Below are positions 25,960-35,409 of a stretch of DNA of 64,000 nt, piece after piece (the first letter of the stretch is position 1; each line of letters begins with the position of its first letter). Position numbers and translations under genes: made by a program. The notes beneath the pieces were generated by a model. The model did no database searches. It was not told the DNA's origin and was given only the letters and a program-made list of their open reading frames with translations. This DNA comes from Flavobacterium sp. ASV13 (GTDB taxonomy: Bacteria > Bacteroidota > Bacteroidia > Flavobacteriales > Flavobacteriaceae), in contig NZ_JQJY01000005.1 of the NCBI RefSeq assembly GCF_000745775.1, positions 372,001-436,000 of the forward strand. Reading direction: 5' to 3'.

Positions 25960-27107
25960 AGTGAGGATAGTATCGTTTTATAAAATTCAATATTTCTTTT
26001 AGCCAAAACTCCTTTTTCAAAAAAAGTTTCAACTTTTTTTCTTGCCTCTTTTCCTGTTATTAAACATAAATTCTCATCCTTCAAAAACTCCGTTATTCTA
26101 GATGCATATAACGTATGATCTTTTGGATTAACTAAAAAGCCATTTTTCCCATCGTCAATCATTTCATTTGCCCAGCCAATATTTGATGCTACTATTGGTT
26201 TTTCCATTGCCATAGCTTCTAACCAGGAAACAGGAAAAGCTTCAGCAAAAGAGGGAAAAACACATATTTTTGATTGCTCAATTTTTTGCTTTATTTCCTC
26301 ATAAGGTACGCTTCCAAGATATTCAACATTTTTTAATGCTTTCTCTGTAAAAAGTTCTTGCATGATTTTCCATGTTGAAGGGTTTCCTGTTATAATATCG
26401 GAAACATCCTTGCCAATTAAGATTAATTTTGCGTCAGGATTTTGCTCTACAACGATATTAAAAATCAGTGGTAATTCTAAAAGTCCTTTTTTTCGAATAA
26501 GACTTCCAAAGTATAAAATATCCTGATTGGTAATTTTATGTAATTCCTCTTTTTTAAACAATTGTGAATCAATGAGATTTGGAATAATTTCAAATTTTTT
26601 GTTTAAACCAAAAATATGATTGGTTGTATCAGCCGTGTACTGACTTACAGATAAAAGTCTGTCTGCGTTTTGCAAAGCTCTTTTTTCATGAAATTTATTA
26701 ATCCACTTTACAGGACGATTATCTAAGTGACAAAAATAAGTATCTGATCCATGCAGGCGTATTATAATAGGGCATTTATCAGGCTTTATGAAAGAAGTAA
26801 TTCCAGTCCAGTCTGCTGCTTCTATTAAATCAATTTCATTTTCAGAATGCAATTCATTTATTATGCGTTCCAGTTTTTTTCTGGTTAACCACCAAGACAA
26901 ACTTTTGAATTTGACATTTTCAATTTGCTGAACCAAGATTCCGTTATCATAAAAAATAGCATCCTTTTTTTGCCCGTAAACTAATACTCTAACGTGAACA
27001 TTTTGCTCCAAAAGACCAATAGCCAGATTTTTAATACTAGTGCCAAGACCGCCTGAAGTGCCAGTTTCAGCGTGGGGATATTCTGGGGTTAAAAAAGCTA
27101 TTTTCAT
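25956..27107 (-). CDS. Glycosyltransferase family 4
   Basis: A 383-aa GT-B enzyme. It begins IAFLTPEYPHAETGTSGGLG, the glycine-rich acceptor loop typical of GT4, and has RLHGSDTY, ILYFGSLIRKKGLLEL and the E-x7-E motif EAFPVSWLE followed by KPIVASNIGW. Soluble. It sits 3 bp after the SGNH-like gene and overlaps the two-domain GT by 4 bp. Specificity unknown. Confidence 0.9.
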   Translation of the reverse strand: MKIAFLTPEYPHAETGTSGGLGTSIKNLAIGLLEQNVHVRVLVYGQKKDAIFYDNGILVQQIENVKFKSLSWWLTRKKLERIINELHSENEIDLIEAADWTGITSFIKPDKCPIIIRLHGSDTYFCHLDNRPVKWINKFHEKRALQNADRLLSVSQYTADTTNHIFGLNKKFEIIPNLIDSQLFKKEELHKITNQDILYFGSLIRKKGLLELPLIFNIVVEQNPDAKLILIGKDVSDIITGNPSTWKIMQELFTEKALKNVEYLGSVPYEEIKQKIEQSKICVFPSFAEAFPVSWLEAMAMEKPIVASNIGWANEMIDDGKNGFLVNPKDHTLYASRITEFLKDENLCLITGKEARKKVETFFEKGVLAKRNIEFYKTILSSL

Positions 27108-27110
27108 ATT

Positions 27111-27992
27111 TTATTTTTCGAAGAAATCCTTTAAAATTGTTGCAGTAAATTTCTTTGCACCTTCACCGTTCATATGTCCGCAAGAGTAAAAATATTTATC
27201 TTCTTTGACAACATTTTCATAATTATGAATTTCCGGATATATTTTTTTTACCTTTTCAAAATAATCTATTCCTTTTGTATTTTCACACATAGGAGTCATT
27301 ATTGCAATAAGATTTATATTATTTTTTTTGCACAATTCTTTTATATCCTCATAATAAATATTTCTGCGCGGAACCGATTTAGAAAGATTAGCTTTCATTT
27401 TTTTTGCATTTCCAGACAAAGCGCGAAATCCTTCATTATCAATTTCATTTCCTCTTTTCCCAAGCACTGTCAAAAAAACTTCTCTAAAGCCAATTTTTGT
27501 TTCGTATTTCATGTATCTGTAAAAAGGCACATAGTATTCGAATTTGTATTCAGACAAGTTTTTAAATTGGTTTTGAATACTTTCTGAATCATACAAATAA
27601 GGCATAAACTTTAAAGAATTAGATTCTGAATATTTGTTTAATTCAGATCTTAAGTTTAAGTCTACCTCAACTATAACATTTTTTATACTATTTTTTTTTT
27701 CAAGAAGTAATTTTAGAATCAAGTCTGACTCAAAAAATCTTGATCCCTGCATTCCAAAATTAAATGTAGTTAAGCCTTTTTCTTCAAACATTTTTGAGAT
27801 TAAATGATTTTCGGCTCTTGAAGATCCTAATATCACAACATCCATTTTTTTAGGAGGTGATGTATATAAGTAACTAACTTTTCGTCTATTATTTGGTTGC
27901 AAATAAACTGCTGTATATAAGAAGTCCAATGAAACTGCCACTAATAAAAATACTAGACAAATCTTGAATATAAAAAACAGGAAATCCTTCAT
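27111..27992 (-). CDS. SGNH-hydrolase-like protein, membrane-anchored, copy 2
   Basis: One N-terminal membrane helix (about residues 5-25) tethers an extracytoplasmic alpha/beta domain. Block I with the nucleophile Ser is VVILGSSRAENH; a Gly block lies in FNFGMQGSRFFES; the C-terminal CGHMNGEGAKKFT aligns with the usual D-x-x-H-(L/M)-N-x-x-G-A block, but the residue three before the His is Ser instead of Asp. It is a clear paralogue of the adjacent gene at 28011. Next to an MBOAT gene, a role in polysaccharide O-acylation (AlgJ/AlgX-like) is inferred. Confidence 0.75.
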   Translation of the reverse strand: MKDFLFFIFKICLVFLLVAVSLDFLYTAVYLQPNNRRKVSYLYTSPPKKMDVVILGSSRAENHLISKMFEEKGLTTFNFGMQGSRFFESDLILKLLLEKKNSIKNVIVEVDLNLRSELNKYSESNSLKFMPYLYDSESIQNQFKNLSEYKFEYYVPFYRYMKYETKIGFREVFLTVLGKRGNEIDNEGFRALSGNAKKMKANLSKSVPRRNIYYEDIKELCKKNNINLIAIMTPMCENTKGIDYFEKVKKIYPEIHNYENVVKEDKYFYSCGHMNGEGAKKFTATILKDFFEK

Positions 27993-28010
27993 ACGATAAT
28001 TCTAATATGC

Positions 28011-28889
28011 CTAGTTAAAAAAATCATTTATAATTCTGGCAGTGAAAATTTTAGCTCCCTGATCTGTCATATGTCCACAAGATGAAAAGTATTTATTTTC
28101 AACTACAACATTTTCATAATTATGAATTTCCGGATATGCTTTTTTTACTTTTTCAAAATAATCCATTCCAACTACATTTTCACACATTGGTGTCATTACA
28201 GCAATAAAATTAATGTTATTGGCCTTGCAGATATTTTTAATTTCTTCGTAATATTTGTTATGCTGAAGCGGATTCAAATTGACAATATTATTTTTCATAT
28301 TGCCATTTTTATGCTTTTGCAAAGGGTAATATCCTAAATTGTCCAAAGTATTAGTGGTTTCCTTTCTTACAATCTTATAAGTTTCGCGAAATCCAATTTT
28401 TGAATCATACTTTATATATCTGTAAAACGGAATATAATATAATTCATTGAAATTTTCCTGCGATTCAAATTGCTTTTTTATAACATCTGAATTGTGAATG
28501 TATGGCAAAAATTTAGCTGAAACTCCTTCCGATTCTTTGTCGTTAGAAAGATTTAAATCGGCTTCCAGAATTATGTTTTTAATTTCATATTTTCTTTCGA
28601 TCATTAATTTCAACATTAAAGATGCCTCAAATAAATGCCCGCCGCTCATTCCGTAATTAAACGTTTTCAATCCTTTATCTTCAAACATTTGCGACACAAA
28701 ATGATTATTTGCCCGGGATGAACCTAAAATTACAACATCATATTTTTGTGCATGAGAATTAAAAACCGTTTCTATTTTGCCTCTATTTTTAGATTGAAAA
28801 AAAATATACGTATAAAGTCCGTCTAAAGCAATAGCGACTAAAGCAGTAATTAAAAGGATTTTGACTGTATGTATTAAAAACTTTTTCAT
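28011..28889 (-). CDS. SGNH-hydrolase-like protein, membrane-anchored, copy 1
   Basis: Same architecture as the downstream paralogue: an N-terminal membrane helix, VVILGSSRANNHFVSQMFE with the presumed nucleophile Ser, FNYGMSGGHLFEAS, ILEADLNL and the final CGHMTDQGAKIFT block, again with Ser where the catalytic Asp usually stands. The 292 aa align end to end with the 293-aa copy (AVMTPMCEN versus AIMTPMCEN). It overlaps the MBOAT gene by 1 bp, which strongly links the two in function. A partner transferring or recognising acyl groups on the periplasmic side is the likely role. Confidence 0.77.
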   Translation of the reverse strand: MKKFLIHTVKILLITALVAIALDGLYTYIFFQSKNRGKIETVFNSHAQKYDVVILGSSRANNHFVSQMFEDKGLKTFNYGMSGGHLFEASLMLKLMIERKYEIKNIILEADLNLSNDKESEGVSAKFLPYIHNSDVIKKQFESQENFNELYYIPFYRYIKYDSKIGFRETYKIVRKETTNTLDNLGYYPLQKHKNGNMKNNIVNLNPLQHNKYYEEIKNICKANNINFIAVMTPMCENVVGMDYFEKVKKAYPEIHNYENVVVENKYFSSCGHMTDQGAKIFTARIINDFFN

Positions 28890-30322
28890 TAGAATTGAAA
28901 ATAGATAAATTCTTTATAATCTGAAAAAGTCCCAAAAGCCATTATCGCAGCAATTGCAAAACTTAATTTTAACAAACTTCTTTTTCCTGAAAGCGGTTCT
29001 GTCTTTTCACGACAATTCCATTCAATTAAAACAAATAACAGAATCATTATTAGCAATTCGTAATTGTTTCGGTCATTGACTAAAAACTGAACTTTGAATT
29101 CTTTATTGACAAAAATTCGTTTCAAATACAAAACAGCATCTGTAATTGTTTTTGCTCTAAAAAACACCCAGGCAATACAAGTCAATGCAAACGTGTATAA
29201 AATACTGAGTAGTACTTTAACCGAATTAAAATTAAACTGGAGCTGAATTGCATTCATATTGTTTCGGTTACTATTTGACAAAAGTAACGGCAAAAAGTAA
29301 ACAGCATTTATGAATCCCCAAATGACATAAGTCCAATTGGCTCCATGCCAAAATCCGCTGACTACAAAAATGATAAAAGTATTTCTAATTTTCATCCACG
29401 TCCCTCCTTTGCTTCCACCTAACGGAATATACAAGTAATCACGAAACCAGGATGAAAGTGAAATATGCCAACGACGCCAAAACTCGGCTATGTCTCTTGA
29501 AAAATAAGGATAATTAAAGTTTCGCAATAAATCTAAACCAAATAATTTTGAAACCCCTAATGCGATATCTGAATATCCTGAAAAATCACCATAAATTTGA
29601 AATGCAAAATAAACGGCACCCAGAATTAGCGAAAAAGAATTCATCGAAGTATAATTATCGAAAATTGCATTTGCATAAGTAGCGCAAGTATCTGCTATAA
29701 CAACTTTTTTTACGAGTCCCCAAACTATTTGACATACACCCTCTTTTGCAATTTGAAAATCAAATTCTCGTTTTACTTTTACCTGAGGCAATAAATGTGT
29801 TGCTCTTTCAATTGGACCGGCAACCAATAACGGAAAATAACTAACGAAAAGAGAGTAATCTACAAAATTATATTCGGCCTTAATTCGCTTATAATAAATA
29901 TCGATAACATACGAAAGTCCATGAAAAGTATAAAAAGAAATTCCAACCGGAAGAATAACTTTCAATAAAATAGGGCTTGCTTTAAATCCTGCTGCATTTA
30001 ATAAATCTGAAAAAGAGGCAGCGAAAAAGTTATAGTATTTAAAAATTCCTAAAAATCCAAGATTGACAATAATACTAAGCCAAAACCAAAATTTACGACT
30101 CTTTTCAGATTTTCCTTTTTCAATTTGAATTCCTGTATAATAGTCCAGAAATGTTGAAAACACCAACAAAAACAAAAATCTCCAATCCCAGCAAGAGTAA
30201 AAATAATAACTAGCAACGATTAGCAAAGCATTTTGTGTGCTCTTGGTTTTATTGAAAACAAACCAATACAAGAAAAAAACGATTGGCAAAAAAATAGCAA
30301 ACGCTAATGAGTTAAAAAACAT
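28889..30322 (-). CDS. MBOAT family O-acyltransferase (AlgI/DltB-like)
   Basis: A multi-pass membrane O-acyltransferase that passes acyl groups to extracytoplasmic acceptors. Characteristic blocks are DFSGYSDIALGVSKLFGL, RDIAEFWRRWHISLSSW, YIPLGGSKGG and the active-site His in FVVSGFWHGANWTYVIWG. The start VFFNSLAFAIFLPIVF is the usual AlgI opening. 477 aa. It is followed by two SGNH-like genes, so the three look like an acylation module for the glycan made by this locus. The acyl group (acetyl is usual) is inferred. Confidence 0.93.
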   Translation of the reverse strand: MFFNSLAFAIFLPIVFFLYWFVFNKTKSTQNALLIVASYYFYSCWDWRFLFLLVFSTFLDYYTGIQIEKGKSEKSRKFWFWLSIIVNLGFLGIFKYYNFFAASFSDLLNAAGFKASPILLKVILPVGISFYTFHGLSYVIDIYYKRIKAEYNFVDYSLFVSYFPLLVAGPIERATHLLPQVKVKREFDFQIAKEGVCQIVWGLVKKVVIADTCATYANAIFDNYTSMNSFSLILGAVYFAFQIYGDFSGYSDIALGVSKLFGLDLLRNFNYPYFSRDIAEFWRRWHISLSSWFRDYLYIPLGGSKGGTWMKIRNTFIIFVVSGFWHGANWTYVIWGFINAVYFLPLLLSNSNRNNMNAIQLQFNFNSVKVLLSILYTFALTCIAWVFFRAKTITDAVLYLKRIFVNKEFKVQFLVNDRNNYELLIMILLFVLIEWNCREKTEPLSGKRSLLKLSFAIAAIMAFGTFSDYKEFIYFQF

Positions 30323-30347
30323 GTATGGTATTTATGAAATTTTAAAT

Positions 30348-31421
30348 TTATTTTATAAGGTCAAAATGATCTTCCACCATTTTCGGCAAAGAAAAGGAAT
30401 TAGCTATTAATTCCCTTGTATTAACAGATATCTTTTTGTTGCCCAAATAAATATCTTGCAAGATGTGGGTTAAAGCCTTAATATCTTTAGCTTCAATAAT
30501 AAAACCATTTTCTTGATTCGTTATTACTTCAGAATTACCGCCAACATTTGTTGTAACAACAGGAACATTTGCCGCCAGACTTTCTAAAATAGACAAACTA
30601 AAACATTCCATATGTGTTGGCTGTAACATGTAATCATACTGAAAAAAAATCTCGTTTAGATTTGGTTTATTTCCCTTAAATGAAAAACAATTTTGAAGTG
30701 AATATTGTTCGATTTTTTCTATTAATTGATTTTTATAAGGTCCGTCACCATAAATATCAATTTTTAATTCATTCTTTATTTCCTTTGGAAGAAACGAAAC
30801 TGCATCAATTAAATCCTGAATCCCTTTTGATTCTCGCAAATGAGATGCTATTAAAAAAGAGGGTTTCGAAAGATTTCTATTTTCTCTAATCAGAATTTTA
30901 TCAATAACAACTCCATTATAAATTGTTTTTGTTTTAGATTTCAAATGGATGCCAAAATCTTTCAAAATCTCATTTACTGTATAATCAGAAACACCAACGA
31001 ACAGATTTATATATTTTGAAAAAAGTAATCCTTTAATCTTTTTGTTAATTCTCTTTTTCAAAGAATAACCACCCAAAGGCCTCGGGTTATGATCGACTGC
31101 AATAATTTTGGCTTTTGTTGTCTTCTTTACTTTTTGAAAAAATGGCGTACATAATTCTACAAAATGTGTAATGACGTGGGAATAGTCCGGTTTATTCTTT
31201 TCAATAAATTTTAAAAAACTATTTTCTACATTTGATTCACCTGAATTGCAAATCGTCAATTCTGAATATTTTCCATGGTTGGAAATGTTTGGAAAAAACC
31301 AATCAACGTGAATATTATTTTCTTTGCACTTTTTATCAAATTGCCAAAAAAAATAATCCATGCCTCCTATTCTTTCAGGAAGCAATTTGTAATTGCAGAT
31401 AACAGCTATTTTTTTAGTCAT
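30348..31421 (-). CDS. Glycosyltransferase family 4
   Basis: A 357-aa GT-B enzyme. N-terminal YKLLPERIGGMDYFFWQFD acts as the acceptor loop; the donor half shows FLIASHLRESKGIQDL, IDIYGDGPYKNQ and the E-x7-E motif ECFSLSILE followed by VPVVTTNVGG. Soluble. It overlaps the upstream GT-B-like gene by 8 bp and lies 25 bp ahead of the MBOAT gene. Specificity unknown. Confidence 0.9.
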   Translation of the reverse strand: MTKKIAVICNYKLLPERIGGMDYFFWQFDKKCKENNIHVDWFFPNISNHGKYSELTICNSGESNVENSFLKFIEKNKPDYSHVITHFVELCTPFFQKVKKTTKAKIIAVDHNPRPLGGYSLKKRINKKIKGLLFSKYINLFVGVSDYTVNEILKDFGIHLKSKTKTIYNGVVIDKILIRENRNLSKPSFLIASHLRESKGIQDLIDAVSFLPKEIKNELKIDIYGDGPYKNQLIEKIEQYSLQNCFSFKGNKPNLNEIFFQYDYMLQPTHMECFSLSILESLAANVPVVTTNVGGNSEVITNQENGFIIEAKDIKALTHILQDIYLGNKKISVNTRELIANSFSLPKMVEDHFDLIK

Positions 31422-32811
31422 TGAAAGATGCTAAAGTTGAAGCAATTCTTTTACTGGTTCCTTCCAGACTTTGTCCTATTTGCAGATTAATCATTGCTTT
31501 TCGTTCTTTTTCTCTCTCTTTCGGCATCTCTAATGCCTGATTGATTTGATCAATAAGTTCTTTTTTATTTTTAGCAATAGTAACTGCATTTCCATCTATA
31601 ACTTTTTTATAATGAACATAATTTAAGAATCTTTGATCATTATAAAGACCATTTTCTAAATTTCCAAAAACAGTATTTATAACCGGTTTATCAAAAAACA
31701 TAAAATCTAAGCTCATAGTAGAACACATATTAATATTTAAATCAGAGTTTTCTAACAACGCTCTTAAATCCATAATATCTTCTTGACTTGGAATTCTTTG
31801 AGACCAGCTTTCCTGATGATTTTCTCTTGTTAAAACCCATTTAGGAACATTCCAAAAAATTTCTGGAAATTCATCACGAATAGCTTTAAACCTTCTGTCA
31901 TCTTCTGCTGGTGAGGTTCTAATCAAAAGTTGAACATCAAATTTAATTTCATTATTTCGAATAGCTTCTGCTATCGTTTTAATAACTAAGGGATCATTTG
32001 GCCCAATAGAAACATCAGCACAACTGTAGCAAATTATTTTTTTGCTTTTATCTAAACCAAATTTATTTAAGAAATTCTCTTTTGAAGATTCATATTTATC
32101 TAAAACATATGGTTCAAATTGAGGAGTCCCTACAATATTTACATTTTCACTTTTTACATTTGGATAAAAGTAAAGCAACTCATCTTTCATTAATTGACTC
32201 CAAACCAGAAAATGATCAAATGTTCCTAACATTCGACCTTTGGAAGCCAAGTTATCCCAACTGAAAATAAAAGTGCTTACAGGAATTTTTGATTTAATTG
32301 CTGCGTATAAAAAAGGAGCTAAATAAGGAGGTCGCTGATGCGTAAAAAAAACGTAAGACGGTTTGTCTTTTTGAAGTAAATCAATATATTCTTTTGTTAT
32401 TTTATTTTTTGAAAAGGATAAAAACTGCATTTTTTCAGCAAACAAAATACTTTTATCTGAGTTTATATATCGCGTGAAAAAGTGCAATGCTTTTATCAAT
32501 ATAGAACGGATAGAATTACTTTTTGGGTAACCAGTAACAAGGTTGTCCTTCATTCCGTAAAACTCTTTATGCAGTTGCAAATGAGCTAATTCTTTCCATT
32601 TTCTAAAAACCCATGTGGCTTTGCCTTCAACAAAAACAGGCAATTCCTTAATTTCAAGATCCACGCCATTAAAATTATTATAACAATTTTTGGGTAATCC
32701 TGAATAAATAATAATCTTGTCAAATTGTGAGGAAGCTTCTTTAATAAAATCACTCATTATAAAATTTCTGAATCCTACACCATCTGTGATTACAATGCCT
32801 AATTTTTTCAT
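31414..32811 (-). CDS. Putative GT-B-fold glycosyltransferase of unknown family
   Basis: 465 aa with no signal peptide or membrane helix. I see no E-x7-E motif of GT4. The order of strands suggests a GT-B fold: an N-terminal FRNFIMSDF, a middle FSWDNLASKGRMLGTFDHFL that resembles capsule and teichoic-type transferases, NVNIVGTPQFEPY at the inter-domain turn, and a donor-side STMSLDFMFFDKPVINTVFG. It is the first gene of the 32811-19283 run, preceded by a 188-bp gap that contains only A/T-rich DNA and a weak 8-bp hairpin. The GT assignment is inference. Confidence 0.65.
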   Translation of the reverse strand: MKKLGIVITDGVGFRNFIMSDFIKEASSQFDKIIIYSGLPKNCYNNFNGVDLEIKELPVFVEGKATWVFRKWKELAHLQLHKEFYGMKDNLVTGYPKSNSIRSILIKALHFFTRYINSDKSILFAEKMQFLSFSKNKITKEYIDLLQKDKPSYVFFTHQRPPYLAPFLYAAIKSKIPVSTFIFSWDNLASKGRMLGTFDHFLVWSQLMKDELLYFYPNVKSENVNIVGTPQFEPYVLDKYESSKENFLNKFGLDKSKKIICYSCADVSIGPNDPLVIKTIAEAIRNNEIKFDVQLLIRTSPAEDDRRFKAIRDEFPEIFWNVPKWVLTRENHQESWSQRIPSQEDIMDLRALLENSDLNINMCSTMSLDFMFFDKPVINTVFGNLENGLYNDQRFLNYVHYKKVIDGNAVTIAKNKKELIDQINQALEMPKEREKERKAMINLQIGQSLEGTSKRIASTLASFND

Positions 32812-32999
32812 TTTTTTCTAATCATTTATTCTGTAATTTTGGTATTTTTCCTATAAAAACATTCATTTCAAGAACATTCTGAATTGATAAGTTTACCAAA
32901 TTTCATTACGCCGTTAATATATCCTTACTTTTTAAATCTACCAAAGCGAGGAATCATTTATTCTAAAAATTTTATTTAGAATGTTTAGGCTAAAATCTA

Positions 33000-33740
33000 T
33001 TAATATAATTTTATATGGACTATTTTCCATGGTAGCATTAAATATCCTTTGAACTGGTTTCCTTCAACGATTCGCGTAGCAATATTTTTTCCAGCAATAT
33101 CTTTATGTTCATTATAATGTTTTATTATTGCATCCTGATCAAATTCATCATCATAAATAAATAATTCCCCTTTATCACCAATGATATTATTTAAATAATT
33201 TTTATCGTAAATATTAATATACATGAAAGAATCGGGCTCTCCGTTTTCATCAAATTTATCTGACAAAGCTTTCTTTGTTATTAATACCTCATCGCCTACT
33301 AACATTCTAATAAAAACATCATTTTTTGTAACACGAATAAGTTCGTTGATTGCTTTTCCTATTTGAGGAATATGCGGAATCGTATTAGAGCAAATTGACA
33401 CTTCATAACTTTTATCTTCAACATCTAAGTCTCTAACATCACCTAATTGAAATTCAAAATTTTTATTTTCTTTAAATATCTCAGTAGCATCAATTATATG
33501 TTGTTCTGTGATATCAACACCTAAATATTTAAAATCGTCTTTTAATTTTTTTTCAAGACTTAAAATAAAATGCCCAGTACCGCAGCCCGCATCAAGAATA
33601 GAATTATAACTTTTTGCTTTATTAAAAATTAGTTGTGAAATTTGCTTGGCAGCTTCCATTTCACTTTTGATTCCTTTCGCTCTATCCCTTAATTCAGCAT
33701 GATAGTAACTTCTTTCCGTCCAATAATTCCACTTTCCCAT
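33000..33740 (-). CDS. Class I SAM-dependent methyltransferase
   Basis: Motif I ILDAGCGTGHFI (about residues 48-59) binds the SAM; the adenine-loop acidic residue is in YLGVDITEQHI, motif II/III is in LGDVRDLDVED and SICSNTIPHIPQ. 246 aa, cytosolic. It is the last gene of the nonulosonic-acid segment, 45 bp after the 2-hydroxyacid dehydrogenase. Methylation of a sugar (hydroxyl or carboxyl) of the glycan is the likely role; the exact target is unknown. Confidence 0.85.
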   Translation of the reverse strand: MGKWNYWTERSYYHAELRDRAKGIKSEMEAAKQISQLIFNKAKSYNSILDAGCGTGHFILSLEKKLKDDFKYLGVDITEQHIIDATEIFKENKNFEFQLGDVRDLDVEDKSYEVSICSNTIPHIPQIGKAINELIRVTKNDVFIRMLVGDEVLITKKALSDKFDENGEPDSFMYINIYDKNYLNNIIGDKGELFIYDDEFDQDAIIKHYNEHKDIAGKNIATRIVEGNQFKGYLMLPWKIVHIKLY

Positions 33741-33785
33741 TTTTCAAATTAAATTATAAACTGTTATTTAGATATATTTTTTGAT

Positions 33786-34730
33786 TTATAAATTTTCAAC
33801 TATTATTCTTAGAAACTTTTCGACAACAAATTCCTCTGTCATAGCCATCGACTCAAAAGTTGCACCTGCAATATGAGGTGTAACAATGATATTAAATCCT
33901 CTTTTGGCCAAAGCTATCAAGTCATTCTCTATGTCTGCGTGTTGGAACTCATCATGAATTACATCGGTTGCAATTCCTTTAATTGATCCTTCCTCCAGCT
34001 TTTTAGCTATTATTTTTTCATTCCAAACTCTTCCTCTGGATGTATTAATAAAGAAAACCTCTTTTTTTGTATAATTTATAAGCTTCTCATCAATAAAATT
34101 ATCATTCTCTTTCGTGTAAGGAATATGTATTGAAATGATATCGGCCCAATTAAATAAAGCCTCTGGATTTTCAAATCTTTCATACGAAGATTCGAAAGAA
34201 AGCGTATCATAAAACCCTATTTTCATACCAAAAGCCGAAGCAATATGTGCGACCTGCTTTCCTACTCTTCCCATTCCCAAAATAGCAATATTTTTGCCTC
34301 TTAGGTTGTTATTTTTAAAAGCATCCCTATTCCAGTTTCCACGTTTTACATCATCGAAAGCGAAAGGTACTTTTTTTATTAAAGAAAGAATTAGAGCCCA
34401 AGTATGCTCTGCTGTTGAAGGAATGCTTTCTAAAAAATTTGTTTCTCCTTTTAAGGTTATGATTTTTCCTCCTTTTGAAGCAAAATAGTCTTCATCAATA
34501 TGGTCCGTACCAGTAGTAGCCGAAAGAATGTATTTTAAATTTGGTAACTGATCAATTACAGAATTGGTGATTTTAAACTTTAATCTGACAAAAAGTATTG
34601 AAGCATCAATGCCTTCCGCTACAAGTTCCTGCTCGCTCTTACAATCAAGTAATTTGACAGTTCCAATTTCTGAAAGTTTTTTCAGCGCTAAGGAACTAAA
34701 ATGCTCAGATTCAGTTACTGCTATTTTCAT
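33786..34730 (-). CDS. D-isomer-specific 2-hydroxyacid dehydrogenase family protein
   Basis: NAD(P)-dependent oxidoreductase. The start at 34730 (MKIAVTESEH) is preferred because it begins the first beta-strand of the fold; a longer frame to 34784 would run over neuA by 74 bp, against 20 bp here. The nucleotide-binding motif is GMGRVGKQ (about 152-159); catalytic Arg lies in NTSRGRVWN and the catalytic His in VTPHIAGAT, with an acidic residue between. 314 aa. It lies between neuA and a methyltransferase gene, so a sugar-acid or acyl-precursor role is possible. Substrate unknown. Confidence 0.87.
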   Translation of the reverse strand: MKIAVTESEHFSSLALKKLSEIGTVKLLDCKSEQELVAEGIDASILFVRLKFKITNSVIDQLPNLKYILSATTGTDHIDEDYFASKGGKIITLKGETNFLESIPSTAEHTWALILSLIKKVPFAFDDVKRGNWNRDAFKNNNLRGKNIAILGMGRVGKQVAHIASAFGMKIGFYDTLSFESSYERFENPEALFNWADIISIHIPYTKENDNFIDEKLINYTKKEVFFINTSRGRVWNEKIIAKKLEEGSIKGIATDVIHDEFQHADIENDLIALAKRGFNIIVTPHIAGATFESMAMTEEFVVEKFLRIIVENL

Positions 34731-35409
34731 CTTTCCAATCGTCATAAAGTACTGTTGCAATTGCAAAGTCTCTTTTGTTATCAATATTCACAAGCCAATT
34801 CGGGTCCATTATAAAAGGCTTTTTATATTGCGGCATTAAAGTTTTTTGCTCTAAAAAGGCATTTTGTCTCACTGCATAAAAACATCCATTTCTATAATAA
34901 ACAGGTATTAAATCTTGCCTTCTTGAAGTTTCACCCGATTCAATATAAGGAACCAGATTATTATTTTGACCAAGTTTATACATACGAGCTGGATGAATGT
35001 CATCCATAGGAACAACGCTTACAACACCTTCGAGCTCATTGTCTTTTTGAAACATCTCAATAATTTCATCCAATTGCTGCCCTGAACGAAGCGGGGCTGT
35101 TGGTTGTAATAGCACTAATAAATCATAATCTGTTTGTAAAACATCCAGCACATGCTGCACTACATTCACAACTGGGCTATCATCTTTTGCTAGATCATCT
35201 GGACGTACTATTACTTCTATGTTTTCCTTTTCAACAACCTTAATAATATCAATACTATCAGTGGTAACCACAATTTTTGAAATCATTTGTGATTCTTTAG
35301 CACAATCAACAGCATGCAATATAAGTGGCTTACCTCCTAAAGATTTGATATTTTTTCCTGGCAGGCCTTTAGAACCACCGCGAGCTGGGATAATAGCAAG
35401 GATTTTCAT
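34711..35409 (-). CDS. neuA: Acylneuraminate cytidylyltransferase (CMP-nonulosonate synthetase)
   Basis: Activates a nonulosonic (sialic-type) acid as its CMP derivative. The signature IIPARGGSKGLPGKNIK opens the protein (6-22); LLQPTAPLRSGQQLDE and the metal-binding VVPMDDIHP region follow, with FIMDPNWLVNIDNKRDF near the end. 232 aa matches the single-domain class. It overlaps neuC by 1 bp. The substrate could be Neu5Ac, legionaminic or a related acid; neighbouring NeuC makes ManNAc-type input most likely. Confidence 0.92.
   Translation of the reverse strand: MKILAIIPARGGSKGLPGKNIKSLGGKPLILHAVDCAKESQMISKIVVTTDSIDIIKVVEKENIEVIVRPDDLAKDDSPVVNVVQHVLDVLQTDYDLLVLLQPTAPLRSGQQLDEIIEMFQKDNELEGVVSVVPMDDIHPARMYKLGQNNNLVPYIESGETSRRQDLIPVYYRNGCFYAVRQNAFLEQKTLMPQYKKPFIMDPNWLVNIDNKRDFAIATVLYDDWKDENSSN

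Noticed and set aside
27174..27587. Plus-strand open frame of about 137 codons opposite the SGNH-like gene
   Set aside because: It is antisense to a gene with conserved motifs and a paralogue; its Phe/Ile-rich composition is what an antisense frame of such DNA gives.
32812..32999. Hairpin at about 32960-32982 as a terminator of the methyltransferase gene
   Set aside because: The stem is only 8 bp, purely A/T apart from one pair, and is not followed by a T-run, so it is too weak to call.
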